DNA of 64,000 nucleotides from Thiohalocapsa sp. GTDB lineage: Bacteria; Pseudomonadota; Gammaproteobacteria; Chromatiales; Chromatiaceae. Positions 1 through 8,521 of the stretch are shown here, piece by piece. The notes below the pieces were generated by a model. That model was not told the origin of the DNA and ran no database searches. It worked only from the letters and a program-made list of their open reading frames with translations. Numbering within the stretch: the stretch's first letter is position 1; each line of letters starts with the position of its first letter. The stretch lies in NCBI GenBank assembly GCA_028277725.1, contig JANQFX010000027.1, positions 1 through 64,000 of the forward strand, written 5' to 3'. A program made the translations under genes and the position numbers.

Positions 1-107
1 GGCCGCTTTCACCCTGGCGCGCATAGTCGTAGAAGACCTGATCCTCCAGCACCAGGCGCAGATTCTCGGACATGGTGCCGCCGAGCAGGAGCAGGTCCAC
101 ACAAGAA
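1..107 (-). pseudogene. Partial reading frame of unknown function leaving the window
   Basis: Reading the minus strand from about 107 to the window edge gives an open frame without stops (V-D-L-L-L-L-G-G-T-M-S-E-N-L-R-L). An ATG lies at 73-71. The frame begins right beside the repeat-like sequence that precedes the transposase gene, so it may be a gene cut by the RAYT insertion, or simply an N-terminus starting at 73. I do not recognise the family. Too little is visible to say more. Confidence 0.35.
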
Positions 108-122
108 AAGGGGTCAGGTCTT
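104..122 (+). repeat. RAYT-associated boundary motif
   Basis: The sequence AAAAGGGGTCAGGTCTTG lies 33 bp upstream of the transposase gene. I recall this motif as a frequent leader of Y1-type transposase genes in gammaproteobacteria, where it is thought to mark the REP/transposase unit. The family assignment is from memory; the sequence itself is seen. Confidence 0.5.
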
Positions 123-154
123 GTACTCCAGCACCCAGCAGCTAGACTCGGCCT

Positions 155-1069
155 ATGGCCAGACCTCTCCGCATCGAGCTTGCCGGCGGGTTGTATCACG
201 TCACCTCGCGGGGTGATCGGCGTGAGGCGATTGTTCGGGACGATGCCGATCGTGTCGCTTGGCTGGACCTGTTGGGCGGGGTGTGTGGGCGCTTCAACTG
301 GCGCTGCCATGCCTACTGCCTGATGACGAACCATTACCACGTCGTCATCGAGACGCCCGAGGCGAATCTGTCGAAGGGGATGCGCCAGCTGAACGGCGTC
401 TACACCCAGAGCACGAACCGACGCCATGGGCTGGTCGGGCATCTATTCCAGGGGCGCTTCAAGGCCATCCTGGTGGAGCGCGATGCCTATCTGTTGGAAC
501 TGGCCCGCTACGTGGTGCTCAATCCCGTGCGCGCCGGCATGGTGCGGACGGCGGAGGACTGGGAGTGGAGCAGCTACCGGGCGATGATCGGACAGGCGTC
601 GGTGCCCGGGTGGCTGGAGACGGATTGGCTGCTCGGGCAGTTCGGCGAGGATCGCGCCGACGCGCAGGCGGGCTATGCGGCGTTCGTCCGCCAAGGGGTG
701 GGTGGCACGAGGATCTGGGAGCATCTACGCCATCAGGTGTTTCTGGGCGGCGAGGGGTTCGTCGAGCAGCATCGGGCCACGGCCAAGCCCATGGACCAGT
801 TGCGAGAGGTGCCGCGCGCGCAACGCAGGGCGCTGGCGGAGCCGCTCGCCGGCTTCGCGCGCCGTTACCCGGACCGCGGCGAGGCCATGGCGCGGGCCTT
901 CGCGACCGGGGTCTACAGCATGCAGGAGATCGCCGCCTTCTTCGGCGTGCATTACTCGACGGTGAGCCGGGCCGTGCGACGCTTCGAGGCGGAACGCGGC
1001 AACAACACGCCAGGGAAGGCAGCCGGCCGCAACCGCAGCCGCTCCGGCTCCACCAAGGGACCGTCATGA
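155..1069 (+). CDS. REP-associated tyrosine transposase (RAYT, Y1_Tnp family)
   Basis: A 304-residue protein with the N-terminal Y1 transposase fold: GGLYHVTSRG near residue 12, and the HuH metal-binding motif as NHYHVV near residue 59. The catalytic tyrosine region follows (LARYVVLNPVRAGMV, near residue 125). The C-terminus carries a helix-turn-helix, MQEIAAFFGVHYSTVSRAVRR (about 256-276), as in longer RAYTs. RAYTs are single-copy housekeeping-like transposases that act on REP palindromes. It stands alone, is not bounded by evident inverted repeats, and appears intact. Confidence 0.9.
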   Translation: MARPLRIELAGGLYHVTSRGDRREAIVRDDADRVAWLDLLGGVCGRFNWRCHAYCLMTNHYHVVIETPEANLSKGMRQLNGVYTQSTNRRHGLVGHLFQGRFKAILVERDAYLLELARYVVLNPVRAGMVRTAEDWEWSSYRAMIGQASVPGWLETDWLLGQFGEDRADAQAGYAAFVRQGVGGTRIWEHLRHQVFLGGEGFVEQHRATAKPMDQLREVPRAQRRALAEPLAGFARRYPDRGEAMARAFATGVYSMQEIAAFFGVHYSTVSRAVRRFEAERGNNTPGKAAGRNRSRSGSTKGPS

Positions 1070-1261
1070 CCAGCGATTGCCGTCCTAGCCCCATGGACTC
1101 CGCGGCCTTGCGCCCAACTGCTGTCCGGCCGGGCGCTGCATAGCCTGATGGTGCCGCCTCCTGGCGTCGGCCCGCGCGACAGCTCGGTGTCTCTGGGCGG
1201 TCTTTCCTCTGATTGAAACCCCCATTGACCATCGGCCCGTCCGTCGGGCCGAGCCGTCGGG

Positions 1262-2509
1262 TCAGGTCCGCGGCTTGGCGACCGTGAGGATGGTCACCGG
1301 CAGGGCCGGGCGCCAGGTCTCGAAACGGCCGAGGGGCGCCGCGTCAGAGACCTGGAGCCGGGTCAGGTCGCCGCCGATGCGAGCGCGCAGAGCCATCAGC
1401 GCCTGCTCCGTTTCCAGGGTCACGGCGTTGGCCACCAGGCGACCGCCCGGCCGCAAGGCCGCCCAGCAGCGCTCGGCGGCACCGGGCGCCGTCAGTCCGC
1501 CGCCGATGAAGATCGCGTCAGGCGCCAGCAGGCCCTCCAGCGCGTCCGGCGCGGCGCCGTCGATGACCCCAATGTCCGGCACGCCCAGGGCGGCGGCGTT
1601 ATGGGCGATGAGCCCGCGTCTATGCGCGTTCGGCTCGACGGCGATGGCCCGGCAGCCGTCGGCGGCTCGACACCACTCGATACAGATGCTGCCGCAGCCG
1701 GCGCCCACGTCCCAGAGCAGTTCGCCGGGCAGCGGCGCCAAGCGGCTCAGGGTCACGGCACGCACGTCGCGCTTGGTGAGCTGTCCGTCGTGGCGGAAGG
1801 CGTCGTCCGGCAGCGCGACACGGCGCGACAGCCGAGGCACCTCGGGCCCGGCGACACACTGCACTGCGACGAGGTTGAGCTGATCCACCGACGGATCGGA
1901 CCAGGCTTGCGCGGTGCCGTCGATGCGCCGCTCCGCCGGGCCGCCGAGGCGCTCGAACACCGTCATCCGGCTCGCGCCATAACCGTCGCCGCGCAGCATG
2001 GCGGCGAGCAGCGCGGGCGTCTCGCGGTCGGCGCTGAGCAGGATCAGCCGGGCGCCGTCGGCCAGGTGCAGCCGCACCCGCGCGAGCCCGAGCATGCGCT
2101 CAGGGGCCACGGGCCGCAGCACGGCGACGTCCTGCAGCGCCCAGCCGAGTCGGGCCGCCGCCAGGGCCACGGAAGAGACCGCCGGCAGGACGCTGTATTC
2201 GCCGACGTGCAGACGCTCGGCGAGCCGATTGCCGGCGCCGAACCACATCGGGTCGCCGCTGGCGAGCACGCAGACGCGCTCGCCGCGCAGGGCCAGCACC
2301 CGCTCGAAGGCGGCGTCGAAGGGTCGCGGCCAGGGCTCGCGACGCTGATGCGCCGGCGGCCCCGGCAGCAGCGCCAGGTGTCGTTCCGCCGCAAAGACGA
2401 TGGTCGCCTCATGCAACGCCCGACGAGCGGGCTCCGCCAGGCCGGCGAGCCCATCCTCGCCGATGCCGACGATGGTGACCCAGGTTGGGGTGGGAGATTG
2501 CCGATTCAT
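1262..2509 (-). CDS. cobL: Precorrin-6Y C5,15-methyltransferase (decarboxylating), CbiE-CbiT fusion
   Basis: A 415-residue bifunctional enzyme of cobalamin ring synthesis. The N-terminal half is a CbiE-type tetrapyrrole methylase (VTIVGIGEDGLAGL at about 11). The C-terminal half is CbiT-like with the SAM-binding motif LLWDVGAGCGSICIEW around 250. CobL methylates C5 and C15 of precorrin-6B and decarboxylates the ring-C acetate, giving precorrin-8X, the substrate of the divergently encoded CobH. Length matches the fused CobL family. The gene is divergent from cobHIJ with about 150 bp between the starts, so regulation from the shared gap is likely. Confidence 0.95.
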   Translation of the reverse strand: MNRQSPTPTWVTIVGIGEDGLAGLAEPARRALHEATIVFAAERHLALLPGPPAHQRREPWPRPFDAAFERVLALRGERVCVLASGDPMWFGAGNRLAERLHVGEYSVLPAVSSVALAAARLGWALQDVAVLRPVAPERMLGLARVRLHLADGARLILLSADRETPALLAAMLRGDGYGASRMTVFERLGGPAERRIDGTAQAWSDPSVDQLNLVAVQCVAGPEVPRLSRRVALPDDAFRHDGQLTKRDVRAVTLSRLAPLPGELLWDVGAGCGSICIEWCRAADGCRAIAVEPNAHRRGLIAHNAAALGVPDIGVIDGAAPDALEGLLAPDAIFIGGGLTAPGAAERCWAALRPGGRLVANAVTLETEQALMALRARIGGDLTRLQVSDAAPLGRFETWRPALPVTILTVAKPRT

Positions 2510-2660
2510 TGACTCAACTTCGGTGTTGGGCCGCGTCGCGTTCTGGCCGCGGCCGGGCGCAGGGGTTAAAGTTACGGATTGCCCAACGTTCCCGCGACCT
2601 TCGAGCTCGCCGCGCGCCGCCCGTCGCGCCGCCGGTCATATCCAAGGCGCCCGGCCCCAA

Positions 2661-3305
2661 ATGCTGCCATACAACCGCGACGCCCACGCCATCTACCGCG
2701 AGTCCTTCGCCATCATCCGCTCGGAGGCGGACCTCGCGCGCATTCCCATGGACCTCGAACCGCTCGCCGTGCGTGTCGCGCACGCCTGCGGCATGCCCGA
2801 CGTCATCGACGACCTGCTGTTCTCGGCCGGTGCCGGTGACGCCGGCCGCGCCGCGCTCCAGGCCGGCGCGCCTATCCTGTGCGACGGGCGCATGTCCGCC
2901 GAGGGCATCACCCGTGCCCGCCTGCCGGCCGATAGCCCGGTGATCTGCACCCTGTCCGATGCCCGGGTACCGGCGCTGGCCAAACAGCTCGGCAACACCC
3001 GCACGGCGGCGGCGATGGAGCTGTGGCGTCCGCACCTGGCCGGCTCCATCGTGGTCATCGGCAATGCGCCGACGGCCCTGTTCCGGCTGTTGGAGATGCT
3101 CGACGAGGGCGCACCGCGCCCGGCGCTGGTGCTGGGGTTCCCGGTCGGCTTCGTCGGCGCGGCGGAATCCAAGGACGCGCTCGCCGCCGACAGCCGCGGC
3201 GTGCCCTTCGTGACCGTGCGCGGACGGCGCGGCGGCAGCGCCATGGCCGCCGCGGCGGTGAACGCCCTCGGCATCGAGACACACGCGGAGCCGACCCGAT
3301 CATGA
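2661..3305 (+). CDS. cobH: Precorrin-8X methylmutase
   Basis: CobH/CbiC moves the C11 methyl of precorrin-8X to C12, giving hydrogenobyrinate. The protein (214 residues from the ATG at 2661) shows family motifs: [15 protein letters not shown] near the start, the catalytic-region SFRS-like segment, [28 protein letters not shown] and [14 protein letters not shown]-type sequence. The open frame continues upstream to 2400, but that part overlaps cobL antisense and lacks conservation, so 2661 is chosen. The stop overlaps the cobI start (ATGA), so the two are translationally coupled. Confidence 0.94.
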   Translation: MLPYNRDAHAIYRESFAIIRSEADLARIPMDLEPLAVRVAHACGMPDVIDDLLFSAGAGDAGRAALQAGAPILCDGRMSAEGITRARLPADSPVICTLSDARVPALAKQLGNTRTAAAMELWRPHLAGSIVVIGNAPTALFRLLEMLDEGAPRPALVLGFPVGFVGAAESKDALAADSRGVPFVTVRGRRGGSAMAAAAVNALGIETHAEPTRS

Positions 3306-4090
3306 GTCCCTTCGACGCCAGCGCAACGCACCAGATCCACCCCCACGCCGGTACCGCCGTCGCGCTCGGGCGCCTGTTCGGCATCGGCGTCGGCCCCGGC
3401 GACCCGGAGCTGCTGACCCTGAAGGCCCTGCGCCTGCTGCGCTCGGCGCCGGTGGTGGCCTACTACGCCGGCCCCGGCAAACGCGGCAACGCCCTGACCA
3501 CGGTGCAGGAGTTCCTGCGCGATGACCAGATCCTGCTGCCGCTGATCTACCCGGTGACCGGCCGCATCCCCGGGCCGCCGTTCGACTACGAGCAGGCCAT
3601 GCGCGGCTTCTACGACGCCTCCGCGGAGCGCATCGCCGGGCACCTGTCCGCGGGCCAGGACGTCGTGACCCTATGCGAGGGCGACCCCTTCTTCTACGGC
3701 TCCTTCATGTACCTGCACGACCGCCTCGCCGGGCGCTTCACCAGCGAGGTCGTGCCGGGCGTCTGCTCCGTGGTGGCCAGCGCCGCCGCGCTGGGCACGC
3801 CGCTGGTGTACCGGGATCAAAGCCTTATGGTGCTCGCCGGTACCCTGCCGGAGGCGGACTTGGAGCAGCGCCTGGGCGCCGTGGACGCGGCCGCGATCAT
3901 GAAGCTCGGCAGCAACTTCGAGAAGGTGCGGCGGGTGCTGGAGCGGCTCGGGCTCGCCGAACGCGCCCTCTACGTCGAGCGGGCCACGATGGCCGAGCAG
4001 CGCATCCGCCCCCTGGCGGAGGTGGAGCCCGAGTCGGTGCCCTACTTCGCGATGATCGTGCTGCCGGGCACCCGGTGGCGGGGCGTGTGA
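3302..4090 (+). CDS. cobI: Precorrin-2 C20-methyltransferase
   Basis: A SAM-dependent tetrapyrrole methylase of 262 residues. It adds a methyl at C20 of precorrin-2 to give precorrin-3A, the first committed step toward cobalamin. Visible family motifs are [18 protein letters not shown] (P-loop-like GPGDP segment, about residue 25), [25 protein letters not shown] and the [11 protein letters not shown]-binding segment. The ATG overlaps the cobH stop by the ATGA arrangement, fixing the start. It also overlaps cobJ by four bases. Confidence 0.94.
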   Translation: MSPFDASATHQIHPHAGTAVALGRLFGIGVGPGDPELLTLKALRLLRSAPVVAYYAGPGKRGNALTTVQEFLRDDQILLPLIYPVTGRIPGPPFDYEQAMRGFYDASAERIAGHLSAGQDVVTLCEGDPFFYGSFMYLHDRLAGRFTSEVVPGVCSVVASAAALGTPLVYRDQSLMVLAGTLPEADLEQRLGAVDAAAIMKLGSNFEKVRRVLERLGLAERALYVERATMAEQRIRPLAEVEPESVPYFAMIVLPGTRWRGV

Positions 4091-4854
4091 AGCCGGAGTC
4101 CGCCGGCAGCCTCGCCGTCGTCGGCCTCGGCCCGGGCACATCGGCGCTGCGCACCCCCGAGGCCACGGCCGCACTCGAGGCGGCCACCGACATCATCGGC
4201 TACGGCACCTACGTCGACCTGGCCGGCCCCTTCCGCCCCGATCAGGCCCTGCACGCCAGCGACAACCGAGTCGAGCTGGACCGGGCACGGCACGCCTTCA
4301 CCCTCGCCGCCGAGGGCGCGCACGTGGCGGTGGTCTCCTCCGGCGATGCCGGCATCTTCGCCATGGCCGCCGCCGTGCTGGAGGCCCTCGACGGCGCGGA
4401 TGAGCCCGCCTGGCGCCGGGTGGCGCTGCGCATCCTGCCCGGCGTCAGCGCCGCCAACGCCGCCGCCGCGCTGGCCGGCGCGCCGCTGGGCCACGACTTC
4501 TGCGTTCTTTCCCTGTCCGACAACCTCAAGCCCTGGACCGAGATCGAGCGGCGCCTCGCGCTGGTCTGCGAGGCAGACCTGGTGCTCGCGCTCTACAACC
4601 CCCGCTCCAAGGCACGACCGCACCAGTTCGGCGCGGCGCTGGCGTTGATTCGCGGTCACCGAGCGGCCGACACCGTTGTCGTGCTCGGCCGCGACGTGGG
4701 CCGCCCCGCCGAGCAGGTCGGCGTCACGACCCTCGCGGCGCTGCGCCCGGAACAGGTGGACATGCGCACCGTCGTCATCATCGGCTCGTCGCGCACCAGA
4801 CGCATCGAGCGCCCGGACGGCGGTGCCTGGGTCTACACGCCGCGCTGGTACTGA
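4087..4854 (+). CDS. cobJ: Precorrin-3B C17-methyltransferase
   Basis: CobJ methylates C17 of precorrin-3B and triggers ring contraction to precorrin-4. The 255-residue product shows LAVVGLGPG at the N-terminus, [10 protein letters not shown], the [14 protein letters not shown] segment, [12 protein letters not shown], and [12 protein letters not shown], all typical of the CobJ/CbiH group. I take the GTG at 4087, which overlaps the cobI TGA. An open frame reaches further upstream but lies inside cobI. It ends the cobHIJ operon and faces cobK tail to tail. Confidence 0.94.
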   Translation: MKPESAGSLAVVGLGPGTSALRTPEATAALEAATDIIGYGTYVDLAGPFRPDQALHASDNRVELDRARHAFTLAAEGAHVAVVSSGDAGIFAMAAAVLEALDGADEPAWRRVALRILPGVSAANAAAALAGAPLGHDFCVLSLSDNLKPWTEIERRLALVCEADLVLALYNPRSKARPHQFGAALALIRGHRAADTVVVLGRDVGRPAEQVGVTTLAALRPEQVDMRTVVIIGSSRTRRIERPDGGAWVYTPRWY

Positions 4855-4927
4855 TCGACTCCCCTGCGCCCTCTTCTCGCCGCGTCCAGGTCCCGCAAAC
4901 GACGCCCGAGGCCGGCTGCTTCCGGAT

Positions 4928-4973
4928 CGTTGTCGTTGTCGTAATCGAGCATCCGACGACGACAGCGACAACG
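4928..4973. repeat. TCGTTG-hexamer inverted repeat between convergent genes
   Basis: CGTTGTCGTTGTCG is followed 12 bases later by CGACGACGACAGCGACAACG, so the region folds into an imperfect hairpin. It lies between the convergent ends of cobJ and cobK. A longer relative sits at 49.5 kb. A role as bidirectional transcription end is possible but there is no T tract. Confidence 0.6.
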
Positions 4974-4981
4974 AGTCGAGC

Positions 4982-5773
4982 CTACTCGGCTTCTTCCGCG
5001 TCGCCGTGCTGGCCATTCATCACCTCATCCAACCAGGCCAATGCACCAGCCAGGTCCGGAGCGGTCGCCGTCGGCGGCCGCGTCGGGCGCTCGCGCATGA
5101 TCACCTCGATGCCGAGTTCGCGGGCGGCCGCGAGCTTGGCGGCGCCCGCCGTGCCGCCGCTGTTCTTGCACACGATGCAGTCGATGCGACGCTCACCGAG
5201 GAGTGCCCGCTCGGCGGCCAGGTCGAAGGGGCCGCGTTCCAACAGCAACTCCCAGTGCGCGAAGTGCGGCGACGGGTCCGGCGGGGTCACGCAGCGCACC
5301 AGGAACCAGGGGTCGGGCAACGCCGTGAACGGCGCGAGGTCCTGCCGACCCAGGGCCAGCAACACCCGACGGGCACCGAGGTCGGCCAGCGCCGAGACGG
5401 CCTGATCCCAGTCGCCGACACCACGCCACCGATCCCCCGGCCCCGGCACCCAGACCGGCCGCTGCAACCGCAACAGCGGGATGTCGCAGGCCGAGCAGGC
5501 CAGCGCCGCGTGTGTGCCCATGGTCGCCGCAAAGGGGTGCGTGGCGTCGATGACCGCCAGCGGCCGCTCGCCGCGCAGATAGTCGCGGAGCCCCTCGACC
5601 CCGCCGAAGCCGCCGATGCGGGTCTCGCCCGTCGGCAGGCGCGGATTGCTCGTGCGCCCGGCCAGGGAGTTGACCACGCGCAGACCCGCACGCTGGGCCA
5701 GCGCCGCGGCCAAGGCATACCCCTCGGTGGTGCCACCGAGGATCAGCACCATCGGCCCCCTGCCCTCGTTCAT
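4982..5773 (-). CDS. cobK: Precorrin-6A (cobalt-precorrin-6A) reductase
   Basis: CobK reduces the C18-C19 bond of precorrin-6A with NADPH. The 263-residue protein has the nucleotide-binding start VLILGGTTEGYALAAAL, the ATHPFAATM motif, and the C-terminal CKNSGGTAGAAKL segment conserved in CobK/CbiJ. The frame is open further upstream, but the ATG at 5773 overlaps the stop of the preceding gene (ATGA), giving a coupled start and the usual length. It is the last gene of the minus-strand cobZ(N)-cobZ(C)-cobK operon. Confidence 0.93.
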   Translation of the reverse strand: MNEGRGPMVLILGGTTEGYALAAALAQRAGLRVVNSLAGRTSNPRLPTGETRIGGFGGVEGLRDYLRGERPLAVIDATHPFAATMGTHAALACSACDIPLLRLQRPVWVPGPGDRWRGVGDWDQAVSALADLGARRVLLALGRQDLAPFTALPDPWFLVRCVTPPDPSPHFAHWELLLERGPFDLAAERALLGERRIDCIVCKNSGGTAGAAKLAAARELGIEVIMRERPTRPPTATAPDLAGALAWLDEVMNGQHGDAEEAE

Positions 5774-6945
5774 CTCACCTCCGCCTCCGCATCCACCTCT
5801 GCATCCATCTCCGACGCATCGCGCAGCAGCGCCGCCGCCCGATAGGCCCCGTGGACCAGCTTGCCGTAGGGCAGCAGCAGGAACAGCGCCAACACCGTGC
5901 CCAGGTGCACGACCAGCGCGAGCCCCATGAGCGGTGTCGCACGCAGCACCAGCAGCCCCAGCCCCGTCCCCGACACCGCCAGCAGCAGCCACAGCAGGGC
6001 GATGTCCATGCCGCGCCCGAGCGGGTCGGTGGGTGTGCGATCCTCGCGCCGGTGCAGCCACAAGAGCCCGATGCAGCCGACCACCATCGACAGCCCGCCC
6101 GCCGTGCCGAGCAGCACCGGCGCGCTGGTGAGCGGATACGGGGCCTGCTCGCCGAGCAGATGGTGCTGACCGGCGGCGGCGATGGTCGCGGCGAGGGTGC
6201 CGAGAAACCCATAGAACAGTGCGTGGTGCAACCGCCGTCGCAGCCGCGACGGGCGATGGTCAACATCCGCACACCCCGGCCCGCCACCGCGCAGGTTATC
6301 GAGGCGCAGCAGGTGCAACAGGGCGCGACCGACGGCGGACCAGCGCACCGGCGCCGCCCCACTCGCTCGCGCACCCGCCGACCAGAATCGCCACACCCCC
6401 ACGCCCACCGCGAACAGCGCAAAGCCGAGGCTGAGCGCCGCCCCGCCGGCCATGACCGGCAGGGGCAGGATGCGGTAGAAGGCGCCCGGCCCGAGCTGCG
6501 GCGAGAACAGCACCGACAAGGGCACCGCGATCAGCATGGCCAGGACGCAGGCCAACACGACGCCTGCGCCGAGCGCCAGGGTCACCGGGCCGCCGGCCCC
6601 GAACAGCGCCGCCAAGGGCCTGGGCCAGGCATAACGGGCGTAGCTCTCCCGGCGTTGGCGGGCCAGCGCACGGGGCAGGTTGACGGCAAAGGCGTGCGGC
6701 GGGGCGTACTGACAGTCGTAGAGGCAACTGCGGCAGTGATGGCAGAGGTTGGCGAGCTGATCCAGGTCCCACTCCGTGAAGGACGGGCGGCGCTCGGCGG
6801 CGCTGAACACCGCGCAGAGGCCATTGCAGTATTGGCAGATGTTGCAGATGCGAAGCTGTCGGGCGAGTTCTGCCGCATCGCCGCCGGCCGACACCCCGGG
6901 CGCCTGCTCTGCGCCGCCCCCCATGTCAGGTGCCGCCGAGCGCAT
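5770..6945 (-). CDS. TcuB/CitB-like membrane Fe-S protein, C-terminal half of CobZ
   Basis: A 391-residue protein with two Cys clusters near the N-terminus (CNICQYCNGLC about 34-44, CHHCRSCLYDC about 68-78) suited to two [4Fe-4S] centres. About six hydrophobic membrane segments follow, with His residues that could bind haem b. The architecture matches TcuB of tricarballylate use and the C-terminal half of Rhodobacter CobZ, a flavo-haem Fe-S protein making precorrin-3B. It overlaps the flavoprotein gene upstream by 20 bp and cobK downstream by 4 bp, so a cobalamin role is far likelier than tricarballylate use. An ATG at 6924 is an alternative start. Confidence 0.85.
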   Translation of the reverse strand: MRSAAPDMGGGAEQAPGVSAGGDAAELARQLRICNICQYCNGLCAVFSAAERRPSFTEWDLDQLANLCHHCRSCLYDCQYAPPHAFAVNLPRALARQRRESYARYAWPRPLAALFGAGGPVTLALGAGVVLACVLAMLIAVPLSVLFSPQLGPGAFYRILPLPVMAGGAALSLGFALFAVGVGVWRFWSAGARASGAAPVRWSAVGRALLHLLRLDNLRGGGPGCADVDHRPSRLRRRLHHALFYGFLGTLAATIAAAGQHHLLGEQAPYPLTSAPVLLGTAGGLSMVVGCIGLLWLHRREDRTPTDPLGRGMDIALLWLLLAVSGTGLGLLVLRATPLMGLALVVHLGTVLALFLLLPYGKLVHGAYRAAALLRDASEMDAEVDAEAEVR

Positions 6946-8314
6946 ATGCCGCCGCCTCCCGTCCGGCGATGCGTCCGAAAACGAGCCCGATGGTCACCGC
7001 GAGCCCCGAGACATAACCGCGCGGGATCAGGTTGGCGGCCATGATCATGCCCGCCGCGAAACCGTTGTCCAAGTATCCGCCATCGCGCCATCGTACCCGC
7101 GTACGATCGTCCACGGCGACGCCATGATGGGCGAAGGTGATGCCGGGTCGCATCGGGTAGGCGCTGAAGGGCGGCTCGACCATGGGCAGCGCGTAGTTGG
7201 ACTTCGGCGGTTCCAGACCAGCCGTGCGCCAGCGCGACGGGTCGGTCGGGTCATCCGGTTGGACAATGCGGGCGTTGTACTCGGTCAGGGTCGCGGCGAG
7301 CTTCGGGCCGTCGATGCCGGCCTGTTGCGCGAGCCGCAGCGGGTCCCCCGCCTGGATGGGTGGATACAGCGCGGGCGGCGCGGCGCGCAACCCGGCGGCG
7401 TCCAGGACCAGCCAGCCGATCTGCCCGGGAAAGGCCGCCAGCCGCTGCCCCCAGCGGGCGTAGCGGGTGGAGGCGGTGTCGGCGCCCTCGTCGTGGCGCC
7501 TGCGTCCCATCGCGTCGACGACAATGCCGAGCGGCATGCCGCGGATGCGGGTAACGATGCCGCCGTCCTCGCGCGGCGAGCGCGCGTCCACGGCCACCAG
7601 ATAGAGCAGCCCCGGGTCGCCGACGGCCTGCGCCCCCTGGGCCAGCAGCCCGCGCAGCAGTTCGCCGCGCCCCCAGGGCGTCCCTCGATTCAGAAAGCCC
7701 TCCGCCGCGTCGCCCCAGTGCTCGCGCAGCAGGTCCGGCGCCGCATGGGCACCGCCGTTGGCGAGCACGAAGGCGCCGGCGGACATCAAGCGCTGACCGC
7801 CCAGGGCCGCGCGGACCCGGGTTCCGTCCAGCCGCAGCGCGGAGACGGGCGCATCGTGTCGAACCTGCACGCCGAGGGCATGGGCCCGGTCATACAGGGC
7901 GCGCACCGCCGCCATGCCGCCACCGAGGAAGAAGGCCGTGCGCCGGGAATAGGGCAGATTGCCGTCATCGGCGCGCTGCAGGGCGACGCCCTGGTCCGCC
8001 AGCCAGCGCGGCAGGTCCCGGCTCTCCGACACCAACAGGTCACTGAGCACCGGGTGAGCCAGACCTTCCGTGGCGCGCAGCAGGTCTGCGCGGAAGTCGT
8101 CCTCCAGGTAGCTGTCCGGGGTGGCCGGCGTCGGTGCGGAATGGGCGTAGCGGAAGTTGCGCGAGTGTCGCGTGTTGCCGCCCATCAGCTCCCGGGGTGC
8201 GGCGTCCAGCAGGCGAACCGACGCGCCGAGCCGTGCGGCCTCGATGGCGGCGGCGAGCGCGGCGACGCCGCCGCCGACCACGAGCACATCGGGCTTGGAC
8301 TCAAGGACGGGCAT
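6926..8314 (-). CDS. cobZ: TcuA-like FAD-dependent oxidoreductase, N-terminal half of CobZ (precorrin-3B synthase)
   Basis: A 462-residue flavoprotein with the FAD-binding motif VLVVGGGVAALAAAIEAARLG at about 10-30 and the GAFVLANGG and DNGFAAGMIMAANLI segments of the fumarate reductase/succinate dehydrogenase flavoprotein family. With the next gene it rebuilds the two halves of CobZ, which replaces CobG and converts precorrin-3A to precorrin-3B. No cobG is visible in the window. I place the start at the ATG at 8314. The open frame runs upstream to 8653, but that part overlaps cobM antisense and has no family similarity. Confidence 0.85.
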   Translation of the reverse strand: MPVLESKPDVLVVGGGVAALAAAIEAARLGASVRLLDAAPRELMGGNTRHSRNFRYAHSAPTPATPDSYLEDDFRADLLRATEGLAHPVLSDLLVSESRDLPRWLADQGVALQRADDGNLPYSRRTAFFLGGGMAAVRALYDRAHALGVQVRHDAPVSALRLDGTRVRAALGGQRLMSAGAFVLANGGAHAAPDLLREHWGDAAEGFLNRGTPWGRGELLRGLLAQGAQAVGDPGLLYLVAVDARSPREDGGIVTRIRGMPLGIVVDAMGRRRHDEGADTASTRYARWGQRLAAFPGQIGWLVLDAAGLRAAPPALYPPIQAGDPLRLAQQAGIDGPKLAATLTEYNARIVQPDDPTDPSRWRTAGLEPPKSNYALPMVEPPFSAYPMRPGITFAHHGVAVDDRTRVRWRDGGYLDNGFAAGMIMAANLIPRGYVSGLAVTIGLVFGRIAGREAAAYALGGT

Positions 8315-8521
8315 CGAGGACGGGGTGAGGTTTGCAGTTGGACGGCATGTTTGACAGCCCATGGGCGGACTCACAGAATCCCGATTCCCCCGCGGCGTCG
8401 AAGTCTGGCTCTGAACGAGTGTGCTGGAACACCCGCGCCGCGGCCATGACAGACAGCAGAGATCGACAACAGGTGAGGCACTTGAAAGCGGAGTCCACGC
8501 ATTGCCCGCAGGCGACATACC
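8315..8521. promoter_or_regulatory. Divergent promoter region between cobZ and cobM
   Basis: The 207-bp gap separates divergent cobalamin operons and must hold promoters for both. I looked for the conserved parts of a cobalamin riboswitch (the CCGCAACTG core and the AGCCAGGAGACC box) and do not see them on either strand. No specific operator could be identified. Confidence 0.4.

Noticed and set aside
2400-2660. N-terminal extension of cobH
   Set aside because: It lies over the start of cobL on the other strand, has no family likeness, and the ATG at 2661 gives the normal CobH length.
4676-5845. Long plus-strand frame antisense to cobK
   Set aside because: GC-rich shadow frame; cobK on the minus strand has all family motifs.
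8315-8521. Possible cobalamin riboswitch ahead of cobM or cobZ
   Set aside because: Neither the CCGCAACTG core nor the B12 box is present on either strand.
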